Below, piece by piece: positions 46,276 to 57,724 of a DNA stretch of 64,000 bases. Location of the stretch: the NCBI GenBank assembly GCA_902702965.1, contig CACRXP010000009.1:1830124-1894123 (forward strand), read 5' to 3'. Origin of the DNA: Spirometra erinaceieuropaei. Lineage: Eukaryota > Platyhelminthes > Cestoda > Diphyllobothriidea > Diphyllobothriidae. The position numbers were made by a program, and so were the translations under genes. The notes beneath the pieces were generated by a model that saw only the letters and a program-made list of their open reading frames with translations, was not told the DNA's origin and made no database searches. The stretch's first letter is position 1; each line of letters starts with the position of its first letter.

Positions 46276-47446
46276 CCCATGCATATTCGTTAAACTGGCG
46301 GTCGCGAATACGGAAAACGGTAAAAAGCGTCTAATGCCAGAATCTCGGAAGTCGGCCGTTCGCGTCTGTTGCGCGTTACTCCTTTTCTGACTTCGAAAAG
46401 CGCCCCATTCCCAGAGCCTGTTTGGACATCCTTCACACCAGCTTTACTTCAGACCACAGCACGCATTTGGGGTTGAGGTTGGCCTTGGCATTTGCTTGAA
46501 GAAGGGTTTCTCGCATTGGCGTGTCGGCGAATGCAGCTTAAAACTGCCCTGTGAAGAAAGTGAGGCAAGATCACTGACTGCAGAGGAGGCAGGTTTTCAT
46601 TCGGAGAATTTATTCTTCCTACAAAAAAAGAAGTTGAAGTAAAGAGGATGCTTCTGAGCCACTACTGTCAACGAAGTCAAGCCCTCTGTCGATATCTTTT
46701 AGAGAGCCTGAATGCATTTTTCTGAATCATCGCCATGGAGTTCAATTTGTCACACAATATCCTCAGAGCAAATCAGATTTATTAAGGGTAAGGAAGGCGA
46801 GCGCCTTTGAACTTCCTTTTGGTTACAATAACGTCATAAAAAACAGTGTGTAAGGCAGGTGTCAAAGAACATTAGGTAAGTAATTACATACAACAAGCAC
46901 TGGTATAAATTTGTCTGTGAATGCCTTCAATGTCAAACTTGTGCAATAACCAATAAGGGGTACTGAATAGACCAAGTAATATTGAAGCAAGCGCATTTGC
47001 ATCGGTCAGATAACTAAGTCAAAAGTAATGCTACTTAAGTATAGGGAGTAGCATGCTTTGTGACGTAAAACTTTGGGGCGGGTGGTAGCGACATACTCTG
47101 AAGCTTGAGGGTGTGATCGGGTCCCTCCACGGTTCTTCGGCCCCCAATCCTTTAAGAAACGCAATCACCTCCCTCCACGTCATATTAAGCGCTGGGACTT
47201 TGCGCGGACAAACACTGTCTCAGTGGCAGTATCATAGAGTCAAAGTGCCGAGTTATTACTTCACCAGTGATCATCACGGGCGACGAAATTGCGTTAGTTA
47301 ACGAATTCGATGCGGTCCATCGAGCAATTATCGTGCTAAGTATGACCAGCTCCGCTGGAAACTGCTGGGGCCGCTTAATATTTGCAACCCCATGGGAGCC
47401 CATTACCTTTATCTGGTTGCGGTTCCTGATGATCAAGTCGAATGTG
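46276..47446. other. no recognisable feature
   Basis: Nothing recognised. Confidence 0.4.
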
Positions 47447-47755
47447 AATTGGCCGTATAACCAGGCGTCTGGAAAAGAGAATACGCGAACACATGCCTGC
47501 CTGGCTAGGTACAGGTGAACATCGATCGATTTCGAGTTCAATTCTCGCACATCTAATCGATACGGACCATCAAACCGACGCTAAAGAAGCTTTTATAGTT
47601 ATTTACCGGGCACCGGCACACTGCTCTAAACGTCTGCGCAAACGGGTGCTAGCCACAGCCGAAGCAGTGGCCATTTGACTGGCGAACCCAGCACTCTGTT
47701 GTCAAAAGACGCTGACACAAGCAGTCTGTCTGCCCTGGCCGGCTCCAGACGACGA
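47447..47755 (+). pseudogene. GIY-YIG endonuclease C-terminal fragment of a retroelement
   Basis: Plus strand: R-R-L-E-K-R-I-R-E-H-M-P-A-W-L, then S-I-S-S-S-I-L-A-H-L-I-D-T-D-H and R-V-L-A-T-A-E-A-V-A-I, a stop, and in the same frame L-C-L-P-W-P-A-P-like sequence. Closest in this window to the fragment at 6235-6555. The first part of the domain is not visible. RA copy 14 follows directly. Confidence 0.65.
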
Positions 47756-47770
47756 TCGCACGCCGTCCCG

Positions 47771-47905
47771 ACGCATGAAATGTCAACCAAAATTCCGAAA
47801 TACGTTTTCGTTTCGAAAAAATTAATTAAGTAGGATTTTAAAACTAGTCAGCCTGCAACATAATTCTATAATAATTCAGTTACCTCAGGATGGCGGCTTT
47901 CGAAT
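47771..47905. mobile_element. RA fold-back MITE, copy 14 (left end only)
   Basis: GCATGAAATGTCAACCAAAA to GATGGCGGCTTTCGAATG, missing the outermost bases and everything beyond the first 130 bp. Confidence 0.75.
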
Positions 47906-49919
47906 GCTCGCTCTTGTCAAAAAACACCAAGAGGTGGGTTCGCGACAGTCCGCTCCCTTGATCGCCGCCGCTTTGTCACGCTGCCCTTCTGTCCTGCTCA
48001 CGTCCCCTACCGGTTCGTTGCTGAGACCTCGTGAGGCTTGTAACTGGCCCCGCGAGGTTTCGAAGCCGATCCACGCTGCCACTTTGCTGATTGGCTACGG
48101 ACGGTCATAGAGCAGGGAGAACTAGGTCTTCTAAACTAGGTCTTTGTTGAGCAACAATGAAAGAAGAGTGCAAATGGTCATCAGATATGAGCACTCTCTT
48201 GTCAGTTTTCCTCTACAACAGACTAATTATGCCGCCTGGGCTTCATCGTCATGACAGTAGGATTAGGTGAAGTTTATGGCCTCGAACCGTACCGTTTCAT
48301 GCCTACTGAAGACACCACAGTTACGACAAACACCCTCTTCCCCATCACGGGGTCCCTACCAACGCCGTCATTGTGGCATCTAACAGCCGCAGCAGACAGT
48401 CTAACGGAGCATTAGCATCCTCGCAAATGTTCAATCCTGCTGTTTATTTTCACAATCCGGTATGATTTTTTATGCCAGTTGTGTGAGGAGATCTTCCAAT
48501 TCACTTTAAATGATCTATAATAGGTCATACCTCAATGATGATTGCCCGATGATCAAATACGTATTTCTGTGTGGCGGGACGGGTCGTTGGTCCTTTGGAA
48601 CAACAGGGCAATTAAGCGAGTTAGTGCTGCATACTTATGTCTTATAAGTAAAAAGATTTGAACAATTAAGTATAAGTAATTGTGAACACTCCTCAGTATG
48701 TGTTCAACTTCACACCGGAAGGAGGGAAGGGAGGACCAGTTGTCTACTGCGTTTGGCAGCTGCTATTGTTCGCGCCTCGTCATCAAGAGAGCACAGCAAG
48801 GTGAAATTACTCTTCGAACCGTATCCTGTCTTCTGATGGTTGATTCCGCTGCGGTTATGACTTTCATACCCCTTCCTCACACACTCCTTCCTAACACAGC
48901 TTCAGTAAACGCTCAGCCAGGACGAAAATAAGAGCATATCTAACAAGATTTCTCCAGCAGCCCATGCACGCAGCACGAAGAGACTGTCCATGTCCAATTG
49001 CACGGGGAGTCATGACTGAATAATAATGCCACTTTTAGTTCATCTAGCTGTGAAGGTCCCAAAACAGACCGTAGCTCAGCAGAGACTACCCAATTCCCGA
49101 ACGCGCATTTTTGATTGAACGGGTTAAATGGCCCTCTGGACCAGCAGCGAACTGTTGCACGTATGTGTCAATTAAACGAGTTAATACTGTGTACTCAAAT
49201 CTTATAAGTAAAAGGATTTTTGTAAATATTAGCAATAGGATGAGCCATGAGCAGATGTCCGCAAACCAACGAGTACCTAGCAGTCGACTGACGCTCGACA
49301 GTCCCAGAGAGGACCGGGTCAAAAGCTATCCAGTAACTAATAATAAAGATAGACTGGATAGTACGTGCAGGACGTGACGGCAGTCAGACAATGCAATTAG
49401 AGATAGACCCCAAAACACCAATGGGATCGATGCGCACCCATTTCAGTTTCCGATCTCCCCGACAATGGCTGGACCAGTGGGGGAACGCCCGCAGGACTTT
49501 AGTCTTTATGTTGACCCCTTGACTGGCAACCACCCGCGAATCGTGTGCGGTTTGAGTACATCCACATCTGGTTAAGGTCACTCTTTCATATTTGGCTTTC
49601 CAAAAATCTACTTCGCTTCTAACCCCGCACTGTGAACCAAACCCGAGGAGAAAATTGCGGTCCGAGATATTTCCCCGCAAAGTATTCGTTTGCTTGAAAG
49701 TTCTCTAACTAATATTATGAACGATTTTCTTAAAATATCAAGTATCAACTCCTGTTCTGGCCACCTTGAAACGTTTGTAAAAAATGTTATGATTAAACCC
49801 GACCGAATTTCTTCTCCATACCTCCAGTTTTAAGGCGGTGAAAGGAGCTCCTCTACAAACTAAGCCTGTGCGACAGTCCAAAGAGTGACAGCGTCCCAAT
49901 AAAAAAGAGGATTTTTAGA
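47906..49919. other. mostly unrecognised; one short direct repeat pair
   Basis: 48609-48660 (CAATTAAGCGAGTTAGTGCT..., CTTATAAGTAAAAAGATTT) recurs at 49169-49221 with about 85 percent agreement by eye. Otherwise nothing recognised. Confidence 0.5.
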
Positions 49920-51665
49920 TTGAACGACCTGTTTGCTAGTCAGATTTTTTCCTCTTTTGTCCACCCCTTCTTTTCCCTTTTTTCTGCCGACATTTGGAGG
50001 AATCGTAAGCGTCTCGCTGGCCAACGAATCATACTGGCATATATTGGCGCCAATTTAGATTCATTGAGAGAAAAGTTTACCCTTTCTCACAATGACTTCA
50101 GTCTTCCCTCAAACGAAATTTCGCCTTCGCCGCGTGTCTTCCGTCACATGCCTGTGACTACAGTGGAGAAACACCTCCAAAAGATCGATGGGCCGACAGC
50201 TGCCTGGCCGATGGTGTCTCGCTATTTCTCCTTAGGTAATGCCCTCCTCAGATGACACCTGATTTAGCACATTTTATGAACATTCTCTTCATGGCGTCAA
50301 AGACGTCCGATGTTTTGCCTACCCTAAGGATCACTCTCATCCCCTAAAAGAACCTATTAATTTTGGTCCTAAATTTGTAGCAGCCGCTCCAGCCCCCTTT
50401 TTCTCCGGCTCCGTTTTGTCGGTCGATGGCCGCGACAAGCACTGACAGGCCGCTGACACACGACCACCCCCGCCGACTAGAACTGGGGCACCTCCTGTCC
50501 AGCTGCAGTGACCCCCGGCTGCACTCACAAACTAGTATCACCTAACGCGCGTCGAACGCTTTGGCTTGATTCCCGTGAGGCCTTGTGAGTATGCGCCCTC
50601 CATACCTCCCCTAATTTGTCCAATCACACGACTACCACTCAGACAGTCATTCCCCCCCCCTTCCTACTGACCCAGACACACGCCCGCGTAAAGACACACC
50701 GCGACTGACGCTCGCCGTGAACGGACGCTTTTCTCTGTTGCAAGCAAAGAGCCAACTTACGGCAACCTGCCCTGTGTACAGAATAAACTAGTCCTCACAG
50801 CTCCGTGACTTCTGACAGTAGACGAAACGAACTTATTGTGCGTGGTTTAAGTTGTTCTCACATCCTTGATCGCCACAAATTCTTCCCTCCCATTTTATGT
50901 CCCACGACACTTCTGAATTTCGCTAAAGAGTCGACATAGGTGTCCCTATGCCATTCTCCTCCAATTTCTCCGACCCTTTGCATTTAAAGTCAGGCGGAGT
51001 ACCTTGGAGTCTGTTACTCTCGTGGTTCTGTCTATTTTATGAGAGTTAAACAAAGGTTGCCATGCGTACGTATGCACATTTCTTGACTACTCCTCTGCCT
51101 TTACAATTTTCTTGCGCCATCTCCTCCTCCTCAGCAAAACGCCCGAGTGCAGCTCTCTTGATTGGACTGTTTCTTTACTTAGAGATTATTGCCTTTCGCA
51201 CTCAGTTACTCCAGTCTGGAAAAAGCAAATTTTCTGTTCTACCTGTGGAGTCCTTCAAGGTCCTGTCTTGTCCTCTCACTTCTTTTACTTTCACACTGAG
51301 GAAATGAGATCTCCCAACGACTGCACATATGTCAAGTATGCTGGCAATATGGTGTTTAGCGACCCCATTAAAAATAAAACTTATCTGCTCTTTCTGAGGG
51401 ACGGCTTGGATCGTGTGCTTTCATGTTCTTTGGAAAATAGTCTGTTGCTTAATAATCAACAGTCAGCCCAGTGTATCTCGACTGTGACCCTACTCCATTC
51501 CTGAATTCTTCGACGTTCACGCCCAATGATGTATCATCTTTCGGGTACCTTTATGTCACTCTGTCCTCAAATCTCTCATTCTCCGTTCATATTGAAGTCC
51601 TCTTCACCAAAATTCGTAAACTTACTCACTTATTCGTCGTTTACGTTCCTATCGCACACCCCGAC
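49920..51665 (+). pseudogene. non-LTR retrotransposon reverse transcriptase relic (LINE, CR1/Jockey-like)
   Basis: 51112-51504 reads C-G-V-L-Q-G-P-V-L-S (RT block with the conserved L-Q-G), then E-M-R-S-P-N-D-C-T-Y-V-K-Y-A-G-N-M-V-F-S-D-P. The position of the catalytic Y-A-D-D is Y-A-G-N, so it is inactive. The next frame (51471-51671) continues with L-Y-V-T-L-S-S-N-L-S-F. The upstream frame 49920-50255 plausibly holds the region before the RT. Stops and frame changes break the whole, and a solo-LTR-like insertion splits it at 50376-50877. Family assignment beyond non-LTR is a guess. Confidence 0.7.
50376..50877 (+). mobile_element. solo LTR-like insertion in the LINE relic
   Basis: About 502 bp beginning TGTAGC and ending GCCACA (imperfect TG...CA inverted ends), flanked by AATT on both sides (AAATT if the last A is shared). 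It contains AATAAA at 50782-50787 and no coding frame of note. The inverted second LINE copy has the uninterrupted site CCTAAATTCTTCCC (reverse of 52055-52068). This fits a solo LTR of a Ty3/gypsy or similar element; no internal region is present. Confidence 0.75.
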
Positions 51666-51679
51666 CCCTAATCTAGAGA

Positions 51680-52145
51680 CGTCCTTGATGGACTTCACAG
51701 GAAGACGAGTAAATTTATGTTTTCCAGACTGGAGTGATTGAGTGCGAAAGACAATAATCTCTAAGTGAAGAAACAGTCCAATCAGGAGAGCTGCACTCGG
51801 GCATTTTGTTAAGGAGGGGATGGCGCGAAACAATTGTAAGGGCAGAGGAGTAGTCAAGAAGTGTGCATGCGTACGCATGGCAAGCTTTGCCTAACTCTTA
51901 TAAAACAGACAGAACCACAAGAGTAACAGACTCCAAGGTACTCCGCCTGACTTTAAATGCAAAGGGTCGGAGAAATTGGAGGAGAATGGCATAGGGACAC
52001 CTATGGCGACTCTTTAGCGAAATTCAGAAGTGCGGTGGGACATGAAATAGGAGGGAAGAATTTAGGATCAAAATTAATAGGTTTTTTAGGAGATGGGAGT
52101 GATCTTTAGGGTAGGCAAAGCATCGGGAGTCGAGAATGTTCATTT
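51680..52145 (-). pseudogene. second LINE fragment, inverted
   Basis: The minus strand matches 50265-51260 plus (minus the solo LTR): GCCTACCCTAAAGATCACTC, TCCAAGGTACTCCGCC inverted, and L-D-Y-S-S-A-L-T-I, C-S-S-P-D-W-T-V-S-S-L-R-D-Y. It faces the plus-strand copy with their downstream parts meeting near 51670, forming an imperfect inverted pair. Confidence 0.8.
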
Positions 52146-52427
52146 ATTATTTTTCCTGCTTTTGTGAAAAAGCGATGTTCATTCTAGAACGTGCCCTCCG
52201 AATGTTCCGTTCTGCTACCGACTTTTTGGTAAGGCGCGGAAACACTATTTTGCTTTGTCAACAAATTATAACTTTCGTACTATTATTGATTTCAGTAGGT
52301 GGTCAACACTTATCGTTTTCGTATTCGTTTTGACTCCAGCAGGCGTAGCACTCCCTGCGGATACTTTCAATTTGAGGTGCCTCGCAGACTGCTGCGATTA
52401 AGATTCACAACTATGCTAGGGCTCGGC

Positions 52428-52560
52428 TTTTACGGTAAGGATTTTAGGCTTAGGGTTATGGTTAGGTGTTCGGGTTTAAGGTCGGGGGCCAGTATTTGGG
52501 ATCAGGGTATAGGAGTAGGGTTAGGGTTTAGACTTAGGTTTAGAGCTGGTGTTTAGCGTT
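52428..52560 (+). repeat. degenerate telomere-like TTAGGG tract
   Basis: About 130 bp of irregular TTAGGG-related words: CTTAGGGTTATGGTTAGG, GTAGGGTTAGGGTTTAG, TTAGGTTTAG. TTAGGG is the flatworm telomere repeat, but the irregularity argues against a present telomere. Similar short bits lie near 16840 and 57890. Confidence 0.7.
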
Positions 52561-52814
52561 AGGTGGTCATTCGGTACGCAGTTCCCACAACTTCCATCTA
52601 AGGCTTGTGTCTGACTGGCCATGTTTCTTGGCGATTCAGTTTAGGTGACCCTGACGAGTCAGTCGCCCTTATTCTCCGTGGAATTGGTTTTGCTGACTAT
52701 CTGCAATGAATTTTTGTATTGCGCGCCGCCGCTTACGCCGAGACTTAATACCCACTTAAACAAACTAGCATATTTACCTTTAATACTCCGATTTTTCATT
52801 AATGTTCGCGCATT

Positions 52815-53010
52815 CTTCACTGTTTTGCCACAGTTCCACGCATAAAGTCCCTTTTACCACGGTTCCCCTATTGGACGCGCCTGGGCCTCCCTACTTCCCA
52901 GTAGGACCGCGTTTCCCAGACTTGCCGATGTTTACGTCTTTTTAGTAAAACGACAATTCACGAAGTTCGAGCGAACTGCTGGTCGAATTCTGGATGATGT
53001 TGTTCAGGTC
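52815..53010. repeat. R5 direct repeat, copy 1
   Basis: Shares GCATAAAGTCCCTTTTACCA, CTATTGGACGCG, GACTTGCCGATGTT and CGAGCGAACTGCTGGTCGAA with copy 2 at 53748-53966. Confidence 0.8.
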
Positions 53011-53639
53011 ACCTTTGCGTTCTAGAAGTTACGGTATGTCAGTCCAGAAGAAAAATTGTTAGTATATCCAGGAATTTCCTTAGCATGTCCGTCGGGGATA
53101 AGTTGAGGCATCAAAACAGTGTCTTAGACAAACAAGTTTGAACTGGCAATCTGACGATCTGCAGCTTGTGGGGTTCCCAACCCCAAGAGGTATTTTCAAG
53201 CAATGCAGGACCTTCATCAGAACTGCAGTAGAGAACATCCATTTGGGTTTATCAAGTAAGTCATATTTTTCTCCGAAGAATTAATAGTACGTGTCGTTCA
53301 TGACGTTAGAAAACAAAAGTGTACTGGCGTTTAGAGTCCTCACCCACATTGCCTTCAATGATTTCGATTAAAGCCCTCGGGCACTGCACAGTTTTATTCA
53401 GGTGAGGACTTCTACGATTAGGTAAGTAGGGCAGAAGCATTCCGACAGTTCAGCAGCTCTACAGCGCAGGGACAAGTTGCCTAGTTGTTTGTTGAAAAAC
53501 GCGGGCTGAGTTTATTTCATTCCCAACCAATCAAAACACTTTTACCAGACGCATTTTCATAGACTTGAGCAAAAATTGACGCTGCGAGGTAGTCGAGCAA
53601 TTTCCTGCGCTAATACCTGTCCTAGACTTAGGTTGCGCA
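53011..53639. other. no recognisable feature
   Basis: Nothing recognised. Confidence 0.4.
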
Positions 53640-53757
53640 TCTGATCGGGGACTTCAATCCCACGCCCTCTCAAAAGTCATTCCTAAGCTGCATTTCGGAA
53701 TACTTAAACGCAACCCCCGTTCCTTAACAATATACCCCCTTCGCAAATTTTTCACTG
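53640..53757. repeat. R6 direct repeat, copy 1
   Basis: TCCCACGCCCTCTCAAAAGT, CATTCCTAAGCTGCATTTCG and GGAATACTTAAACGCAAC recur at 54729-54785. It adjoins R5 copy 2. Confidence 0.8.
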
Positions 53758-53966
53758 TTATCCCACAGCCCCATGCGTAAAGCCCCTTTTACCACGGTTA
53801 CCGTATTGGACGCGTTCGGGCTTCCCTACTTCGCAGCAGGACCGCGCTCTCGAGACTTGCCGATGTTCTTTGCGTCCTTTTAGTTGATATCTTAATACAA
53901 CGGCATTTCCCGATGGTCGAGCGAACTGCTGGTCGAATTCTGGGTGATTTTGTTGTCCATCCCATC
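53748..53966. repeat. R5 direct repeat, copy 2
   Basis: Second copy of the block at 52815-53010, about 85 percent alike by eye, with a small insertion near 53885. Confidence 0.8.
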
Positions 53967-54714
53967 TTCCATAACTTAATTGCTGCATAGTCTTTTCGTT
54001 CTATGCGCCGTGGCTCCCGACACACACCTTCCCGCACATCGGGATATCAACGTTTCGTATTATTATCTTTGGCACGACACTGCATGTAAAGGGGGGGAAA
54101 TGCAGAAGTTGAGATTGGAACTGTCCCTACAATACTAATGCAGTATTATGTTAACCTATTTACTCTCGTATTATCTACTTATTTACATTCTGGCCAAGGG
54201 GAATACAGAAAGGATAAGGATTTATTATATGCGCGGGGTAAAAAGATGTTAACTGTTACTTAAAAAATTCACCAGCGTTTTACACTTCTACTTTTCTGAC
54301 AGACATATGTATTCCATTTAAAAATATTTTAAGTATTTTTTTACTGTCTGACTGCTCTCCGTGCCGAGCCTTTTTTGAAAAATGATCTTTTCTCGTACTG
54401 AAGAATTACGTGTTGGGAGTGCAGAACAATCAATCAATGTAGACATTTAAGCAGCGCCGACTCGTCAGGGCGATTCAGATCAGCGAATGTCGTCCTGCCG
54501 ACGAAGAGCCGATCAGAAACTCCACCAAAAACACCTGCTTTTAAAAATATTATAGGTAGTCCTCCATAGTTTTTTTACTTTGCGTATTTACTTAGTCATT
54601 TCCAAAAAATTTTACTGAAAGTTTTGGAATGATAATTTCAAAATAAACCGTATTCCTCTTTCTCTTTCTCTCTCTCCCCAATGCGCATGCTGTTCGTGGT
54701 TAAACAGGCTAAAA
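53967..54714. other. no recognisable feature
   Basis: A (CT)n run lies at 54656-54676. Nothing else recognised. Confidence 0.4.
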
Positions 54715-54815
54715 AACTACGGACTTAAATCCCACGCCCTTTCAAAATTCATTCCTAAGCTGCACTTCGGAATACTTAAATGCAACGCCCCGCTCCTTGA
54801 CAAAATATCGACTTC
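54715..54815. repeat. R6 direct repeat, copy 2
   Basis: Second copy of 53660-53757 (TCCCACGCCCTTTCAAAATT, GGAATACTTAAATGCAACG). Confidence 0.8.
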
Positions 54816-55440
54816 CTCAAAAGACGAATACTGGTGACACTACGCTGCTTGGCACGCATACCGGAGCCTTTCGCTGAGCCTGCACTACTTTATCAACTTT
54901 ACCAAATGTGCAGTTGACTACCTCAGATAACGGGAAGAGTCGCTGACAGCTGCAATGAACTATCATCGCCACTAGAAGTCGACTTCACTGGCCAAAGTAC
55001 TCCTGATAATCTGATCCTCGCACCCTGTCCTTGCCAGGAGACGATCGACGAATGAGTCATCCAGTTCCTTCTCCCCCAGGCTGACCTTGAGACCGCTGAC
55101 CCTGACAGTTCAAACGAATCGATGTAGTCCCACAGCAAACGTCTGCCCACGGATTTAGTTTTTCCCTTTTGTAGTCTGCTTTAGTCACATATTCGAATTA
55201 CTGAGAATGGCACACTGTATTCAGCGTACGATATCTCATTCATAGAATTAGCAACCACTCGGGCATAAGAGGCGCTCATTGAGTAAGTTCTGTAAGTCTA
55301 GTTGGTCAGAAAGTGTGGTATAGAAGTTAATTCGCGTAGCAGGCACACGCAATCGAGCATCCATTTAAACAACAAGGAGTCGACTGTCCGATAATTTCGG
55401 CCTACGTAGAATTCCTACTTTCCATCGTTCGCCCCGCATT
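54816..55440. other. no recognisable feature
   Basis: Nothing recognised. Confidence 0.4.
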
Positions 55441-56060
55441 AGTTCAATCTATTTTGGCGTTAAAAGATACCATAATATCAACAAAGGTGCTAGCTAAAAG
55501 CCCGCACACGCGTGTTTCGCCGCTAAAATATAATACTAGCTGCCTGGCGATAGTTACTGAATATTACGCGGTAATTCGGCTGTGGCCGATGGTCTTCGGC
55601 CCAAATATTCATATATGTAACTTTGGTCTGTGCCTATAGACCCTCGTATATACTGACCAACTGCAAGTCGGCAGTTAATTTCTGAGAAATTGAAAAGCAA
55701 CCATTTCTAAACTGCAGTATCTACCAGAAACCACATGGAGAAGGCTGGAGGACGCATTAAAAAGCCGAACCCCTTGAAGCTATGCCGTGCAGCGGGAGAA
55801 TGTCGGTGAAACACGCGTGTCTGGGCTTTTAGCTAGTACCTTTGCTTCTAGGATGGTATTTTCTGACGCCAAAATATACTACTGGCTGCCTTTCGGCAGT
55901 TAATAAGTATTTCGCGGTTATCCCGCTGGGGCTGATCGATTTTCGCCCAAATACTCATACATCCTATTTCTGTCTGCGCCTATAGATCCTAGTATAAACT
56001 GATCTACTTCAAGTTAACAGTTAATTTCTGAGGGAATTTAAAAGCAACAAGTTCAATCTA
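55441..56060 (+). repeat. HB ribozyme-repeat array, 346-bp period, with inverted start
   Basis: 55441-55522 is an HB fragment on the minus strand (ribozyme 3' part, then TTTTAGCTAGCACC). From 55513 onward plus-strand units follow: ATATTACGCGG at 55561 and GTATTTCGCGG at 55907, an offset of 346 bp. CTAGCTGCCTGGCGATAG, CGATGGTCTTCGGCCCA and GCAGTTAATTTCTGAG mark each unit. Confidence 0.8.
55751..55825 (+). ncRNA. hammerhead motif (HB family), 5' core lost
   Basis: GAAAC, helix III CAC-GC-GTG and triplet GTC followed by TGGGC are kept, as is GCCGAAC of helix II. The core heptamer is replaced by ATTAAAA. Inactive relic. Confidence 0.6.
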
Positions 56061-56737
56061 TTATGCACAAGTTTATCTCTTACGGAGACTTCAAGGGTGG
56101 GAAACTATTCAGCTCCCCCTCCCTCCTTCCCTCCCCGCTCCTCGGTCCAGTCGATGTACTGGTGACGGCCAGCCAAGGCCGTCAGATAAAAAAGTCAAAA
56201 ATTCAGGATGAAAAGAGCTAATGCGTGCTGTAATAATTATGGCGCAGTTCTATTTTAGATAAGAAGGGCAGAGACGTCATCAGACGTGGAGTATTTTGTG
56301 CAGAAGCTCGATGGTGGTCAAAATCCCGACACCTGGCTGGCTCTGGGTCTGCGCTCGCGTCTGTCCTCCGTGTTGATGTGAGCGTGAGTGAATTAGCGTC
56401 CTGTGAGTTGATTGGGTGACGGCAGTTTATGAACGCCTGTGATTGGCTGTCCAGAGTGCGACATGCGTGCATGTTGTGGTCGCCTTGTAGCTATGATTAC
56501 CCTGCTACACGGCCTAGGTGCCAGAAGCGGCGGAAGGCTGATACGCGCTCGAGGCACTACAGGGCATCTTTCGGTCAAAGGTTGTGATGATTGTACCGGC
56601 AGAAAACACGTCATCCCGGTCACATGTGCCGCTCGTAGTTCTCAAGGCTGGGATAAAATTGCGTACTTTCCTTGGAAGAAGATTTCCGAAATAATCCAGC
56701 TTTAAATGGCATCGTCCCCCCCTTCCCCGCCCAGCTA
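56061..56737. other. no recognisable feature
   Basis: Overlapping short open frames on both strands at 56218-56705; no known motif. Confidence 0.4.
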
Positions 56738-57724
56738 CAGTGAATGGCCGATCCCATGAAATGTTGGCTAAAATTCTGAAATGCGCTTTCGATTAGAAAG
56801 GATTACTTGGGCGCGGTTGTAATACTGATTATCTTGCAGCATAATCCTATAATATTTCGCACTTGGCAGGATGTCAGCTTTTGAAAGCATCGCTTTCCAA
56901 TCTTCTGTAGAAACTGTATTCGGTAAAAAATGGCTACTTAAGTAGCATGCATTTTCCACATTGATTATCGATGGTCTTGGAAAATCAAATATATTTTACA
57001 GAAAACATGAACGAAAATATTCTTTCACTTGTTTGATAGAGAATCACGTCTTCTTTATATTTTATACTCAAGGAAGGGGTATAATTAGGTTTTAGAAAAA
57101 TTTTCTAATTATGAGTTTTTTAAGACCGTGCCATTTCCATTTGTACAACATAGTGCCTGTCCGTTTATCACTGTTCCTCATGAAATGTGCAACATAGTCC
57201 GCATCCATTACAAAATGTTATGAACTCTATATGATGTCTTTTTAAAGGCATAGAAGAATGTGATTTTCTTTACGCGGAATGCATGCGCCTTGTAGACTTA
57301 AACCACCAAGCGCTAATGCAATGACTGACCAGGCTCAAATTACTCGGCAATTAGAAAGCTTTTTTAAAACCTAATTATAATTATTCCTCGGATAAAAAAT
57401 ATAAATATGACGTGATTATCTATCAAACGACTAAAATATAGCATGGTTTTCGTGGTTTCTCCAAAATATATTTGAATTTGCAAGACCATCGAAAGTCAGT
57501 GGGAAAAATGCATGCCACTTAAGTAGCCATTTTTTACTGAGTGCGGTTTCCATAGGAGATTAAAATGCAGTGTATTCAAAAGCTGACATCCTGCCGAGTC
57601 CGAAATATTATAGGAATATGCCGCAAGATCATCAGTATTACAACCGCGCCTAAGTAATCCTTCCTAATCAAAAACGCATTTCAGAATTTCAGCCAACATT
57701 TCATGAAATCGGTCACTCACTGAA
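56738..57724 (-). mobile_element. RA fold-back MITE, copy 15 (full length, diverged)
   Basis: Left CAGTGAATGGCCGATCCCATG against right CATGAAATCGGTCACTCACTG, split; TA lies on the left. Mirrored arms with ACTTAAGTAGC palindromes at 56940 and 57510. Centre in reverse orientation (AGACTTAAACCACC). Confidence 0.85.
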
